Positions 7,234 to 15,240 of a stretch of 27,093 nt of DNA are shown in pieces (within the stretch, counting starts at the first letter, position 1; each line of letters starts with the position of its first letter). The stretch covers positions 1 to 27,093 of the forward strand of contig DATLFI010000184.1 in assembly GCA_035524895.1 (NCBI GenBank), written 5' to 3'. Origin of the DNA: DATLFI01 sp035524895 (GTDB taxonomy: Bacteria; Acidobacteriota; Thermoanaerobaculia; Multivoradales; Multivoraceae). The position numbers and the translations under genes are program-made. Under the pieces are notes generated by a model. That model worked only from the letters and a program-made list of their open reading frames with translations. It was not told where the DNA came from and searched no databases.

Positions 7234-8364
7234 TCAATCGCCCGCAGGCTCGGTCATCGGCGACGCACCCGGCCCGCGCAACGACGCCCAGTCGACGTCG
7301 CCGCCCTCCGGGTCGTCGACCTCTACGAAAACCGACGCAACTCGACGCACCACGGCGCCACGCTCGTAGTCGAAGCAGAGATCGGCGCCGTCGAGCACTC
7401 CTGGCTCGCCTTCGTCGCGGAAGAGCACGACCCAGCGAGCGCCCACCCGCAAGAGGTCGCCGGGCGCCACCGCGCCGCCCCACGGCTCGCCCGCACCGAG
7501 GTCCAGCCGGCGCCACTCGAGCGTGTCCAGCGAGTGACCGGCGTCCCGGAGAAGGTCTCGCAGCAGCAGAGCGCGCGTGAACAGGAGGCCCTGTTCGTGT
7601 CGCTCGGAGAGCAACGCCAGCACGGATTCCGCGGCGTCGGCGGGCGGCTCGATCTGGCTCAGTCCGAAGACGCGCGAGGCAGTCGCCAGCGCCCCGGGCA
7701 AGGTGACCTCGACAGCGGACGCCGCCGCCGGATCCAGGAGCACATCCACGCTCCCCGCCGATTTGAGGCGCGTTCGCGCAAACGTGTCGTCCTCCTCGGC
7801 CAGGATCTCGACCCACACCTGATAGTGCTGGGTTCCGAAGCCAAGACTCGTGGTGCGACCCTCGAGAGCCAAGTCGTCGTCGCGGCGAGCTTCGAGCGTG
7901 CCGTTGGCGGTCCAGCCCGTGCCCCATTCCGGTCGAGAGAACTCCTCGAAGCCAAATCGCTCGAGGGTCTCGCCCTCGCGCAGCGGGCGAAACGGGGCCG
8001 CCCCCTCGAGGGTCAACCAGAGGAGCCGCGCGGGCTCACGGCGATCGGCCCACGGCCGCACGACAGCGGCCGCGCCGCGCTGCTCGTCGCCGACGAAACG
8101 CACCTCGCCCGCCTCGGTGTAGAAGACCAGGGAACCGTCGGCCGCCACCGCCTCGACGATCGCGTGGAGGCGAATCGGATCCCCGACCTGCAGCTTCAGC
8201 CGACCCACCCGCGCGACGCCGTCTCCTGCGACCTCGATGCCGACGTGCGCGCGCACCGGTTCGGGGAGCCGCGCGCGCCGGAGCGTCGGCAGCACCCAGA
8301 CCATCACCGTAAGGGCCGCTAGGATGAGGCCGATCGTGAGGGCGATGAGGCGGCGCCCTTCCAT
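7234..8364 (-). CDS. Hypothetical membrane-anchored protein, upstream of rarA
   Basis: I do not recognise this 376-aa protein. One strongly hydrophobic segment near the N-terminus (about residues 5-27) follows a short positive start, so it is probably a membrane-anchored protein with the rest outside the cytoplasm, or a secreted protein. The body is beta-rich with many charged residues. One segment (VGRLKLQVGDPIRLHAIV, then SLVFYTEAGEVRF) looks like a small beta-barrel. There is only one cysteine, and no repeats or catalytic motif that I can name. AGGA lies seven bases before the ATG. It ends 9 bp before rarA starts and is divergent from the deoxyhypusine synthase-like gene. Confidence 0.7.
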   Translation of the reverse strand: MEGRRLIALTIGLILAALTVMVWVLPTLRRARLPEPVRAHVGIEVAGDGVARVGRLKLQVGDPIRLHAIVEAVAADGSLVFYTEAGEVRFVGDEQRGAAAVVRPWADRREPARLLWLTLEGAAPFRPLREGETLERFGFEEFSRPEWGTGWTANGTLEARRDDDLALEGRTTSLGFGTQHYQVWVEILAEEDDTFARTRLKSAGSVDVLLDPAAASAVEVTLPGALATASRVFGLSQIEPPADAAESVLALLSERHEQGLLFTRALLLRDLLRDAGHSLDTLEWRRLDLGAGEPWGGAVAPGDLLRVGARWVVLFRDEGEPGVLDGADLCFDYERGAVVRRVASVFVEVDDPEGGDVDWASLRGPGASPMTEPAGD

Positions 8365-8440
8365 CGCAGCATCCTACAACCCCCCCTCGTGCTGGGATGG
8401 GCGCCACGAGCCCTCCCTCGACCGACAGGAGCACACAGGC

Positions 8441-9571
8441 ATGTCCAGCGGAGCCGCCAAGTTCTCCCGACGTCGCATCGATCCCCGGCCGATCACCGGG
8501 CAAGAGTCGCTAGCCGACCTGATCGACGATGCCTTCACTGCCTACAACGCTGCGCGGCTTCGCGAGGCCTGCCAGCTCCTGGCAGGACGGATGCTCGGCC
8601 CCGACGTCACGGTGGCGCTCAGCCTCTCGGGCGCTCTCACCCCGGCTGGATTCGGCAAGAGCTGCCTGGTGCCGCTGATCGAGGCTGGGCTCGTCGACTG
8701 GATCGTCTCGACCGGCGCCAACGTCTACCACGACGCCCACCACGCGATCGGGCTGCAGATGCACCAGTCGACGCCGTTCGCGGACGATGTCGCGCTGCGA
8801 GAGCAGGGCGTCGTGCGCATCTACGACATCGTGTTCGACTACGACGTGCTGCTCCGCACCGACGAGCTCTTCCGCAAGCTCCTGCGTCTGCCGGAGTTCC
8901 AGCGTCGCATGTCGACGGCCGAGTGTCACTACCGCATGGGTCGCTACGTCGCCGCGATCGAGGAGCGACTGGGCATTGCTGGCACCTCGCTGCTGGGCGC
9001 GGCGTATCGCCATGCGGTGCCGATTTTCACCTCCTCGCCGGGCGACAGCTCGATCGGCATGAACGCCGCCGCCGTGGCGCTCGAGGGGGGCGAGTTCGGT
9101 TTCGATCCCAGTCTCGATGTCAACCTCTCCGCGGCGATCGTCTGGGACGCCAAGAGCTCGGGCCGGCGCAGCGGCTGCTGGATTCTGGGCGGTGGCAGCC
9201 CCAAGAACTTCCTGCTCCAAACGGAGCCGCAAATCCAGGAGGTGCTGGGTCTGGAGGAGGCCGGCCACGACTTCTTCCTCCAGATCACCGACGCTAGGCC
9301 CGACACCGGAGGGCTTTCCGGGGCCACCCCGGGCGAGGCGGTTTCCTGGGGCAAGGTCGACCCAGAGCAGCTCCCGTCGGCGGTCGTCTGCTACTGCGAC
9401 TCGACCATCGCGCTGCCTCTACTCACGCACTACGTGCTCGCCCGCGGCCTGCGACGTGAGCCGAAGCGACTCTACGACCGTTGCGAAGAGCTGCTGGCGA
9501 ACCTCGCGCGCGGGTTCCAGGAACAGAGGGCTCGCGCCGACGAGACGGCGTTCGACCCGGACGAGTTCTGA
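8441..9571 (+). CDS. Deoxyhypusine synthase-like protein (NAD-dependent aminobutyl transferase family)
   Basis: This 376-aa protein has the deoxyhypusine synthase (DHS) fold. Recognisable blocks are the N-terminal MLGPDVTVALSLSGALTPAG, DWIVSTGANVYHDAHH, a Rossmann-like part (GAAYRHAVPIFTSSPGDSSIGMN), and GATPGEAVSWGK with the lysine at 305. In human DHS the catalytic lysine (K329) lies in the equivalent SWGK motif, so the enzyme should be able to form the aminobutyl-imine intermediate. Bacteria lack eIF5A, so the natural acceptor is unlikely to be that protein. A polyamine product such as homospermidine is a plausible alternative (inference). Start ATG 8441 has AGGAG nine bases upstream. The 3' end is 16 bp from the convergent TPR gene. 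I see no polyamine genes nearby. Confidence 0.85.
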   Translation: MSSGAAKFSRRRIDPRPITGQESLADLIDDAFTAYNAARLREACQLLAGRMLGPDVTVALSLSGALTPAGFGKSCLVPLIEAGLVDWIVSTGANVYHDAHHAIGLQMHQSTPFADDVALREQGVVRIYDIVFDYDVLLRTDELFRKLLRLPEFQRRMSTAECHYRMGRYVAAIEERLGIAGTSLLGAAYRHAVPIFTSSPGDSSIGMNAAAVALEGGEFGFDPSLDVNLSAAIVWDAKSSGRRSGCWILGGGSPKNFLLQTEPQIQEVLGLEEAGHDFFLQITDARPDTGGLSGATPGEAVSWGKVDPEQLPSAVVCYCDSTIALPLLTHYVLARGLRREPKRLYDRCEELLANLARGFQEQRARADETAFDPDEF

Positions 9572-9587
9572 CGCTGCGCGGCCGCCG

Positions 9588-11939
9588 TCAGGTGGGCTGG
9601 AGCTGCTGTACCTTGTCGACGACGTCGCGGAACCCGTCGTCGAGCCCGCAGAGCTCGAGGAACGTGCGGTACGCTGCGTCACGATCCTCCATCGCCTCGT
9701 AGGCGGTTCCCAGGTCGTAGAGCAGCCCGAGTCGCTGCTTCATCGGCAGGTCCTCGATCTCGAGCGCCTTCTGGTACCACTTGGCTGCCAGCTCAGGCTG
9801 AGCGTTCTCGACGAAGCACATGCCCAACATGGAGCAGGAATCGACGCGCAGCCGCGTGTCCTTCGCCGAGATCTGGAACTCGCCGATGGCTTCGTCGAGC
9901 AGGCGCATCTCCCGATAGGCGATGCCCAGGTTGTAGTGGGTGTCGGCGTCCTCCTCGGAGATGTTCTCGGCAACACCCCGGCGGAATCCTTCGACGATCT
10001 CCTCGAGCGTCTGCTCCTGGGGCTCCGATGGCGGCAGCGGCTCGAGCTCCTCCTCGAGGTCGCCGCGCAGCTCCGTTGCGAGGTCGAAGAACTCCTTCTC
10101 CTCTTCGAACAGCTCCCGTCCCGCCTGAGCCTGCGGCGAGCCAGCCGCAAGCCAGGAACCTCCTGGCGGCGACGACGAGTCGAGCAGCTCGGCATCGGCG
10201 AACGCCGATTCATCGGCCGGAAACTCCAGGGCCGCCGGCGGGACGATCCCCTGGGCCAAGGCCGCAGCAGCCGGGCGGTCGGCATCGGCTCGGGCCTCCG
10301 GGACCTGCGCCTCCGGAACTTGCAGCTCCAGGTCCGCGACGATCTCCGGCTCGACGAGCTCGGGCGAGGCCAACGGGGTGGCCAGAGCCGGTCGGCTCAT
10401 GGTGGCCTCTGCCACGAGCTGACCCGCCTCGAAGCGGTACCCCGCTCCGTTCAAGACCTCCTCGATGCTCGACCACGCTTCGCCGTCTCCCTGCTGGCGA
10501 GACGCGGCCATCGCCACTCGGACGGCCTGAAGGGCCTGGGCGTCATCGCCATTCTCGAGGTACACCGCCACGAGGCGGCGATGAGCCTCGAAGTGCGCCG
10601 GGTTGAGCTCGAGCACCTCGTTGAGGCGCTCGGCCGCTTTGCGGTGCAGGCCGTACTTGAGAAACACCGATGCCTCCGAGAGCAGGTCTTCCTCGCGCGA
10701 GGCAAAGGGACTCTCGGCAACTGGCTCTTCGGGCATCGGAGCCGGTGCGGGCTCGAAGCCCTCGAGCAGCGATGCCGTGATATCGATCTCGGACCCGTCC
10801 TCGTCACCGGGCGCATCTTCGGAGTCGGCGGAGTCGGGCTGCGGAGAGCGTTCGAGGTCAACCGGCCGAAGGACGTCGCGAGATCCCGACTCGCGATCGA
10901 AGAGGAGCGAGTCCTCGTCGAGCTCGGGAGCCAACAGGTCGGGCGGCGGGCGGACCAGCGTCGCGGGCTCTTCCGCAGGTTCCAGGTCGAGAATGAGTGG
11001 ACCGGAATCGGTAAGGTCCGAGAGATCGGTCCACTCTTCCGGAGAGGCTACATCCTCGTCTTCCGGAGAGGCTACATCCTCGCGGTTGGGGGACGCCGAC
11101 TCCCAGGGTAGCTCCAAGTTGGGCTCGGCGTCGGGCACGGACGATGCGCGGGGCGCGGCCGAGGCCAGTAGCTCCCTCTCGCGCTCGGTCAGGTGAGCGG
11201 TGGTGGAGTCGGCGGCGAGCTCGCTCCGCAGGTCCGCAGCATGCGGATTGCGCTCTACGGCGTAACCGAGCAGCCGCTCGGCAACCCCGGGACCGCCGAC
11301 TCGACGTACGCCGGAGATCGCGACGCGCAGGAGGTCCAGATCCTCGGGGTCGGCATCGATCGCCCGCTCGTAGACCTGGATGGCGTTGTCGACCCGATCG
11401 TGCTCGAGCATCGACTGCGCGATCTGACGATACTCCGCGGTCGCCGCCCGGCCCTCGCCGTTCTGTTGCAGCAGCTCGGCCAGCTTGAGCCGTGGCGAGG
11501 GATTCGCTGGATCGAGCTCGAGAATCCGACGGTAGATGTCGATAGCCGACGACAAGTCGTCGCCGCGCTGATACTGCTCCGCGAGCTGTAGGTAGTGCAA
11601 TCGCGCGTCGTTGCGCAAGCCCTGCCGCTCGTAGAGCTCGGCCAGCCGTCGGAGCACCTCCGGTCGACCCGGATCGATCCGTTGGATCTTCTTGTAGAGG
11701 GCGATCGCCTTGACGTAGAAACCGTCGATCGCGTAGCTCTCGGCCGTCCGGCGGTAGTACTCCGCAGCCTCCTCGGGTTTGCTGACCCGAACGTAGAGGT
11801 CGCCGACCCGGTTGAGCAAATTGGTGTCGTCGGCGGCATCATCCAGCAGCTTCTTGAACTCGCGAATCGCCGCTTCGATCTTGCCCTTGCTGACCAACTT
11901 CTCGGCGTACTGGGCGCCGCCGCGACGGAACAGGGCCAT
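9588..11939 (-). CDS. Large tetratricopeptide-repeat protein with acidic linkers
   Basis: This 783-aa protein has no signal peptide. Residues 1-245 hold several TPR motifs (for example KGKIEAAIREFKKLLDD, AIDIYRRILELDPANP and AIQVYERAIDADPED). An acidic, Ser/Pro-rich linker follows (about 245-430), then a middle TPR block (about 432-510), a second linker, and a C-terminal TPR block (about 650-783). It is probably a cytoplasmic scaffold for protein-protein contacts; no partner can be named. Its ATG overlaps the rnhB stop (TGATG), so translation is probably coupled. The first linker contains an exact 24-bp tandem duplication. There is no catalytic domain. Confidence 0.85.
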   Translation of the reverse strand: MALFRRGGAQYAEKLVSKGKIEAAIREFKKLLDDAADDTNLLNRVGDLYVRVSKPEEAAEYYRRTAESYAIDGFYVKAIALYKKIQRIDPGRPEVLRRLAELYERQGLRNDARLHYLQLAEQYQRGDDLSSAIDIYRRILELDPANPSPRLKLAELLQQNGEGRAATAEYRQIAQSMLEHDRVDNAIQVYERAIDADPEDLDLLRVAISGVRRVGGPGVAERLLGYAVERNPHAADLRSELAADSTTAHLTERERELLASAAPRASSVPDAEPNLELPWESASPNREDVASPEDEDVASPEEWTDLSDLTDSGPLILDLEPAEEPATLVRPPPDLLAPELDEDSLLFDRESGSRDVLRPVDLERSPQPDSADSEDAPGDEDGSEIDITASLLEGFEPAPAPMPEEPVAESPFASREEDLLSEASVFLKYGLHRKAAERLNEVLELNPAHFEAHRRLVAVYLENGDDAQALQAVRVAMAASRQQGDGEAWSSIEEVLNGAGYRFEAGQLVAEATMSRPALATPLASPELVEPEIVADLELQVPEAQVPEARADADRPAAAALAQGIVPPAALEFPADESAFADAELLDSSSPPGGSWLAAGSPQAQAGRELFEEEKEFFDLATELRGDLEEELEPLPPSEPQEQTLEEIVEGFRRGVAENISEEDADTHYNLGIAYREMRLLDEAIGEFQISAKDTRLRVDSCSMLGMCFVENAQPELAAKWYQKALEIEDLPMKQRLGLLYDLGTAYEAMEDRDAAYRTFLELCGLDDGFRDVVDKVQQLQPT
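11035..11082 (-). repeat. Exact 24-bp tandem duplication inside the TPR gene
   Basis: Two identical 24-bp units lie side by side (11035-11058 and 11059-11082). On the minus strand they encode an 8-residue acidic repeat read as EDVASPED-EDVASPEE. The lack of any difference between the units suggests a recent slippage event, and the unit length keeps the frame. It falls in the disordered acidic linker. Confidence 0.9.
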
Positions 11940-12646
11940 CAGGCGGCTCCTCTCGCCGAAGCGGAGCCGGCGCGTTCGATGTCGTCGAGCCGGGGCAGGA
12001 CCGACCGGAAGGTGAGTCGGTGGATCGGCGTCGGTCCGAGCTCCTCGATCGCCTGCCGGTGCCGGACCGCCGCGTAGCCCTTGTGCTCGGCAAAGCCGTA
12101 GCCAGGGTAGCGTTGGTCGTACTCCCGCATCAGGCGATCGCGCTCGGTCTTGGCGATGATCGACGCGCAGGCGACCGCATACGACGTGCGATCACCTCGC
12201 ACCAGCGGCACGCACGGCGCGCGCCAGCGCAGGGGTACGGCATCCACGAGCACCAGCTCCGGAGGCAGCTCGAGGCGATCGAGCGCACCCAACATCGCGA
12301 GGCGAGTCGCTTCGAGCACGTTGATGCGATCCACTACGTCCGCCGACACGGCCACCCAGGCACAGGCGAGTGCTGCCCGCTGGATGCACGCGGCCAGCCG
12401 CGTGCGCTGTTCCGGCAGGAGCCGCTTGCTGTCGTCGACACCCACCACGAGCTGTCTGGGATCCATCACCACCGCGGCAGCGACCACCGGCCCAGCCAGG
12501 CAGCCGCGGCCGGCCTCGTCGACTCCCGCGACGAGCTGAAAGCCGGAGGCCGCCGCGAGGTCCTCGAGCCCGCGCAGAAGGCGCAGGCGATACGCCTCGC
12601 ACCAGAACCCGGTCAGACTTGCTCCAGCTGCGTCTGCGCTCGACAT
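11939..12646 (-). CDS. rnhB: Ribonuclease HII
   Basis: RNase HII cuts the RNA strand of RNA-DNA hybrids and starts removal of ribonucleotides misincorporated in DNA. The 235-aa product contains the family core GVDEAGRGCLAGP (D43, E44), then DDSKRL, LVLVDAVPL (D135) and ASIIAKTERD (D170), supplying the four acidic metal ligands. YPGYGFAEHKGY is also typical. I placed the start at ATG 12646. The frame is open back to 13123, but that extension is repeat element plus spacer, and a TATAGT box at 12683-12688 lies inside it. The Shine-Dalgarno at 12646 is poor (GGGGAG almost touching the ATG). The stop overlaps the start of the TPR gene. Confidence 0.93.
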   Translation of the reverse strand: MSSADAAGASLTGFWCEAYRLRLLRGLEDLAAASGFQLVAGVDEAGRGCLAGPVVAAAVVMDPRQLVVGVDDSKRLLPEQRTRLAACIQRAALACAWVAVSADVVDRINVLEATRLAMLGALDRLELPPELVLVDAVPLRWRAPCVPLVRGDRTSYAVACASIIAKTERDRLMREYDQRYPGYGFAEHKGYAAVRHRQAIEELGPTPIHRLTFRSVLPRLDDIERAGSASARGAA

Positions 12647-12816
12647 CTCCCCGCGGACCCGACGGGCGGGCGACTTGGTGTCACTATAGCCGCAGCCCCA
12701 TGCACATGCGAGTCGAGGCCCACGTCGGTGGTGATCTCCCGCACGGCAGCTCGCGACCGGGGCGGCCAAGCCGCTACCCGCGGTGTCCCGTGGACCACGG
12801 GGCCCACGCGACACGG
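12647..12816. other. Intergenic spacer between rnhB and the repeat element
   Basis: There is no convincing gene here. Apart from the TATAGT box it contains no structure that I can support. Together with the repeat element it makes a 569-bp stretch without genes. Confidence 0.6.
12683..12688 (-). promoter_or_regulatory. Candidate -10 box of the rnhB-TPR operon
   Basis: On the minus strand the hexamer is TATAGT (5 of 6 to TATAAT). It would place transcription start near 12676, giving a leader of about 30 bases before ATG 12646. I find no good -35 box at 16-18 bp. It lies between the repeat element and the gene, so the gene does not need the repeat for its promoter. Confidence 0.4.
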
Positions 12817-13215
12817 CTAGCAGCCCGTGGTGGAACCCCCGTGGGCTGCGTTGGGAGCGCCGTGGGGCCGGATGCTCATGCGGTGCGCGGGGTAGGTCCT
12901 TCGCCGGCAGGGGCTCTACCGGCGGCTCGGGGGGGGCGCGCGAGCGGTGGCGATGCTGGGTCACACGCTTCGCGAGCGTAACACCGCAGACGGCCCCACG
13001 CCGCCCCCTACCAGAGCCGCGCAGCGGCGACGTCGGTGCAGGCAAGCTGCCCGGGCAGCTTGCTTGCACCCACCCGTGGGGCGCGGGGGTTTCGAGACCC
13101 CGACTGCGTTGGGCCTCCTGCACGATGTCACCGCATCGCTTTCGTCGGCCACGCCTTGCCAGCGGCCGCAGATCCCCGCGCGCAGCCTCACGCGGGTTTC
13201 ACCACGGGCTGCTAG
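12817..13215. mobile_element. Complete 399-bp repeat element with inverted hairpin ends (copy 2)
   Basis: The left end reads CTAGCAGCCCGTGGTGG on the plus strand. The right end, read on the minus strand from 13215, begins CTAGCAGCCCGTGGTGA. The terminal inverted repeats are about 34 bp with two substitutions and one indel. Each can fold into a hairpin: 12820-12849 with arms GCAGCCC/GGGCTGC, and 13182-13212 with arms GCAGCC/GGCTGC. Inside lie another hairpin (12902-12924, arms CGCCGG/CCGGCG) and the long palindrome at 13035-13070. Bases 12817-13091 are shared with copy 1 in inverted orientation. No transposase gene is inside. The right end abuts the stop codon of the Memo gene exactly. A tetranucleotide next to a hairpin recalls REP elements moved by RAYT (Y1-type) transposases; that link is inference. 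Confidence 0.8.
13035..13070. repeat. 36-nt palindrome inside repeat copy 2
   Basis: Arms of 18 bases (GGTGCAGGCAAGCTGCCC and GGGCAGCTTGCTTGCACC) pair at 17 of 18 positions. The exception is a G-T opposition that would be a G-U wobble in a plus-strand transcript. It is the counterpart of the palindrome at 22-58. Confidence 0.88.
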
Positions 13216-14013
13216 CTACCCCGCGAACGCGCCGTAGCCGACGACGCTCGCTCGTGGTCCGCCGGTGTCGCCGGAGCTGCGCAGGTCCAACAGGTGCGGC
13301 GCCTCGACGCCGCGGTCGCGGAGCCAGGCCGCGAGACCGTTGAGCGCGACCCAGCCGCACGCATCGTCGGAGGCGATCGCCTCGCGAGCCTCGATGCGCG
13401 AGGCGGTGGCACGGTCGCATCGCCGCGCGGAGTCGTAGTCGAGGAAGTGGCTGAGGTCCGAGCTCACCACGAGCAGCGCGCCCTCGTCTCGTAGCAGGAG
13501 GTCGAGCGCCTCGGCGATCAGGGACGGCTCGGCGTCGCCCACCAGCACCGGCACCAGCTCGAAGGTGCGCAGCAGCCGCTGCAGGAACGGCAGCTCGACC
13601 TCCAGCGCGTGCTCGGGCGCGTGGACTGCCGGCAGCGTCGCGACCTGGGGTAGGCGCGAGAGAAGAGCCTCGGCTCCGCGATCGACGGCGACCGGGCCGA
13701 GCGGCGTGGCGAACACGTCGGCGCCGGAGAGCGCGAGCCCGTCGAATGCAGCGTAGTGACTGGGTCCGATCAGCACCACCCGGCCCCCACCACCGCCGAT
13801 CGCACTCGCTGTGAGCCGGCTGAAGGCACTGGCAGCGATCGGCCCCGAGTACTCGTAGCCGGCGTGGGGCACGATCAGCACCGTCGGCGCGGGCGCGGTT
13901 CCCGCGCCGCTGCCTTCGAGCGCGTCAAGGTGCGACTGGACGGCGCGTTCGAGGGCGCGGGGGTCGGCCGGGTAGAACTGGCCGGCGACCGCGGGCTGGC
14001 GCACGGTGGGCAT
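13216..14013 (-). CDS. amrB: AmmeMemoRadiSam system protein B (Memo family)
   Basis: This 265-aa protein matches the Memo family, which is structurally related to non-haem iron class III dioxygenases. It opens with the family signature VRQPAVAGQFYPADP. Putative metal-site histidines are H50 (VPHAGYEYSG), H86 (IGPSHY) and H189 (SSDLSHF), in the order of the conserved histidines of human MEMO1. HAPEHALEVELPFLQ is also a strong signature. The biochemical role in bacteria is not settled. Start ATG 14013 has GGGAGG six to seven bases upstream. A longer frame to 14064 would run into the divergent gene's leader. The stop codon touches the right end of the repeat element. It is divergent from the radical SAM partner. 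Confidence 0.9.
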   Translation of the reverse strand: MPTVRQPAVAGQFYPADPRALERAVQSHLDALEGSGAGTAPAPTVLIVPHAGYEYSGPIAASAFSRLTASAIGGGGGRVVLIGPSHYAAFDGLALSGADVFATPLGPVAVDRGAEALLSRLPQVATLPAVHAPEHALEVELPFLQRLLRTFELVPVLVGDAEPSLIAEALDLLLRDEGALLVVSSDLSHFLDYDSARRCDRATASRIEAREAIASDDACGWVALNGLAAWLRDRGVEAPHLLDLRSSGDTGGPRASVVGYGAFAG

Positions 14014-14068
14014 CTTTGGCCTCCCTTCGAGGGTTACACTGCCAAGGACCCGCCAAAAGGCCAAACCA

Positions 14069-15232
14069 GTGAACCTCGATCACTCTAGCGCCACGAGCGA
14101 GCCCCGCGAGGAGCCGATCGACCGCAACGACGCGGCGGTGATCGGGACCCGCTACGGCACGCTGCAGGACGACGGCCGCTTGCAGTGCGACGTCTGTCCG
14201 CGACACTGCCGGCTCCGCGAGGGCCAGCGCGGCCTCTGCTTCGTGCGCGGTCGCCTCGACGACCGCATCGTGCTCACCTCGTACGGCCGCTCGTCCGGGT
14301 TCTGCGTCGACCCGATCGAGAAGAAGCCGCTCGCCCACTTCCTTCCGGGAACGCCGGTGCTCTCTTTCGGCACCGCCGGCTGCAACCTGGCGTGCCGCTT
14401 TTGCCAGAACTGGGACATGAGCAAGTCGCGCGAGATCGACACGCTGGCCGACGCGGCGAGCCCCGAGGCGCTCGCCGACGCGGCGCAGCGGCTCGGCTGC
14501 CGCAGCGTGGCGTTCACCTACAACGACCCGACGATCTTCCTGGAGTACGCCATCGATACCGCCCAGGCCTGCCGCGAGCGCGGCATCCGGTCGGTGGCGG
14601 TGACCGCCGGCTACATCTGCCCCGAGCCGCGCGCCGACCTCTACCGGCACATCGACGCCGCCAACGTCGACCTCAAGGCGTTCACCGAGGACTTCTACCG
14701 CCGCGTCTGCGGCGGGCATCTCGAACCGGTTCTCGACACGCTGCGCTACCTGCGCCACGAGACCGACGTTTGGCTGGAGATCACGACGCTGCTGATCCCC
14801 GGCGAGAACGACTCCGACGGAGAGCTCGATCGGCTCTCGGCGTGGATCGGCGAGCACCTGGGTGCCGACGTGCCGATCCACTTCACCGCGTTCCATCCCG
14901 ACTGGAAGATGCTCGACCGGCCTAGCACGCCGCCGGCGACCCTGCGACGCGCGAGAGAGATCGCGATCCAGAACGGCCTTCGGTACGTCTATACCGGCAA
15001 CGTCCACGACCCGGATGGCCAGACCACGCGCTGCCACGCCTGCGGGCAAGTGCTGATCGGTCGCGACGGCTACGAGCTGCTGCAGTGGAGCCTCACCGCC
15101 GGCGGCCGCTGCGCCCACTGCGGGGAGCCGTGCGCGGGTGTGTTCGAGGCGGAGCCCGGAGTTTGGGGGGCCAGGCGCCTGCCGGTACGGCTGGGGCGCG
15201 CGAAGGGCGCGCCCGACGGCGCGCGGCTATAG
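14069..15232 (+). CDS. amrS: AmmeMemoRadiSam system radical SAM enzyme
   Basis: This 387-aa radical SAM enzyme resembles pyruvate formate-lyase activators. The cluster motif CxxxCxxC is C105-NLA-C109-RF-C112, in SFGTAGCNLACRFCQNW. In front is a Cys-rich segment (CDVCPRHC at 40-47, then C57), typical of the AmmeMemoRadiSam subgroup. The C-terminus has a zinc-ribbon-like set of cysteines (CHACG and CAHCGEPC). The chemistry is unknown; this family co-occurs with Memo and AMMECR1 genes. I chose GTG 14069, with AAAAGG about eight bases upstream, over an earlier ATG at 14006 that would overlap the divergent Memo gene. The 55-bp gap between the two starts must hold both promoters. The stop overlaps a GTG of the next gene (TAGTG). 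Confidence 0.9.
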   Translation: MNLDHSSATSEPREEPIDRNDAAVIGTRYGTLQDDGRLQCDVCPRHCRLREGQRGLCFVRGRLDDRIVLTSYGRSSGFCVDPIEKKPLAHFLPGTPVLSFGTAGCNLACRFCQNWDMSKSREIDTLADAASPEALADAAQRLGCRSVAFTYNDPTIFLEYAIDTAQACRERGIRSVAVTAGYICPEPRADLYRHIDAANVDLKAFTEDFYRRVCGGHLEPVLDTLRYLRHETDVWLEITTLLIPGENDSDGELDRLSAWIGEHLGADVPIHFTAFHPDWKMLDRPSTPPATLRRAREIAIQNGLRYVYTGNVHDPDGQTTRCHACGQVLIGRDGYELLQWSLTAGGRCAHCGEPCAGVFEAEPGVWGARRLPVRLGRAKGAPDGARL

Positions 15233-15233
15233 T
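15228..15233 (+). promoter_or_regulatory. Candidate -10 box for the nucleotidyltransferase-like gene
   Basis: TATAGT (5 of 6 to consensus) lies at the very end of amrS. Transcription would start near 15240-15241, at the GTG I use as the start, so the mRNA could be leaderless. That fits the absence of any Shine-Dalgarno. No good -35 box is visible. Confidence 0.3.
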
Positions 15234-15240
15234 GTGCGTC

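Noticed and set aside
8386..8410. Inverted repeat CTCGTG/CACGAG between the unknown membrane protein and the DHS-like gene
   Set aside because: The arms are only 6 bp with a 13-base loop in GC-rich DNA, so it is easily expected by chance.
12647..13123. A 159-residue N-terminal extension of RNase HII
   Set aside because: The extension is repeat element plus spacer, the family normally starts close to the DEAGRG motif, and a -10-like box lies inside it.
12817..13215. CRISPR array or small RNA-guided system
   Set aside because: There are no regularly spaced direct repeats with spacers and no cas-like gene; the repeats are inverted hairpins.
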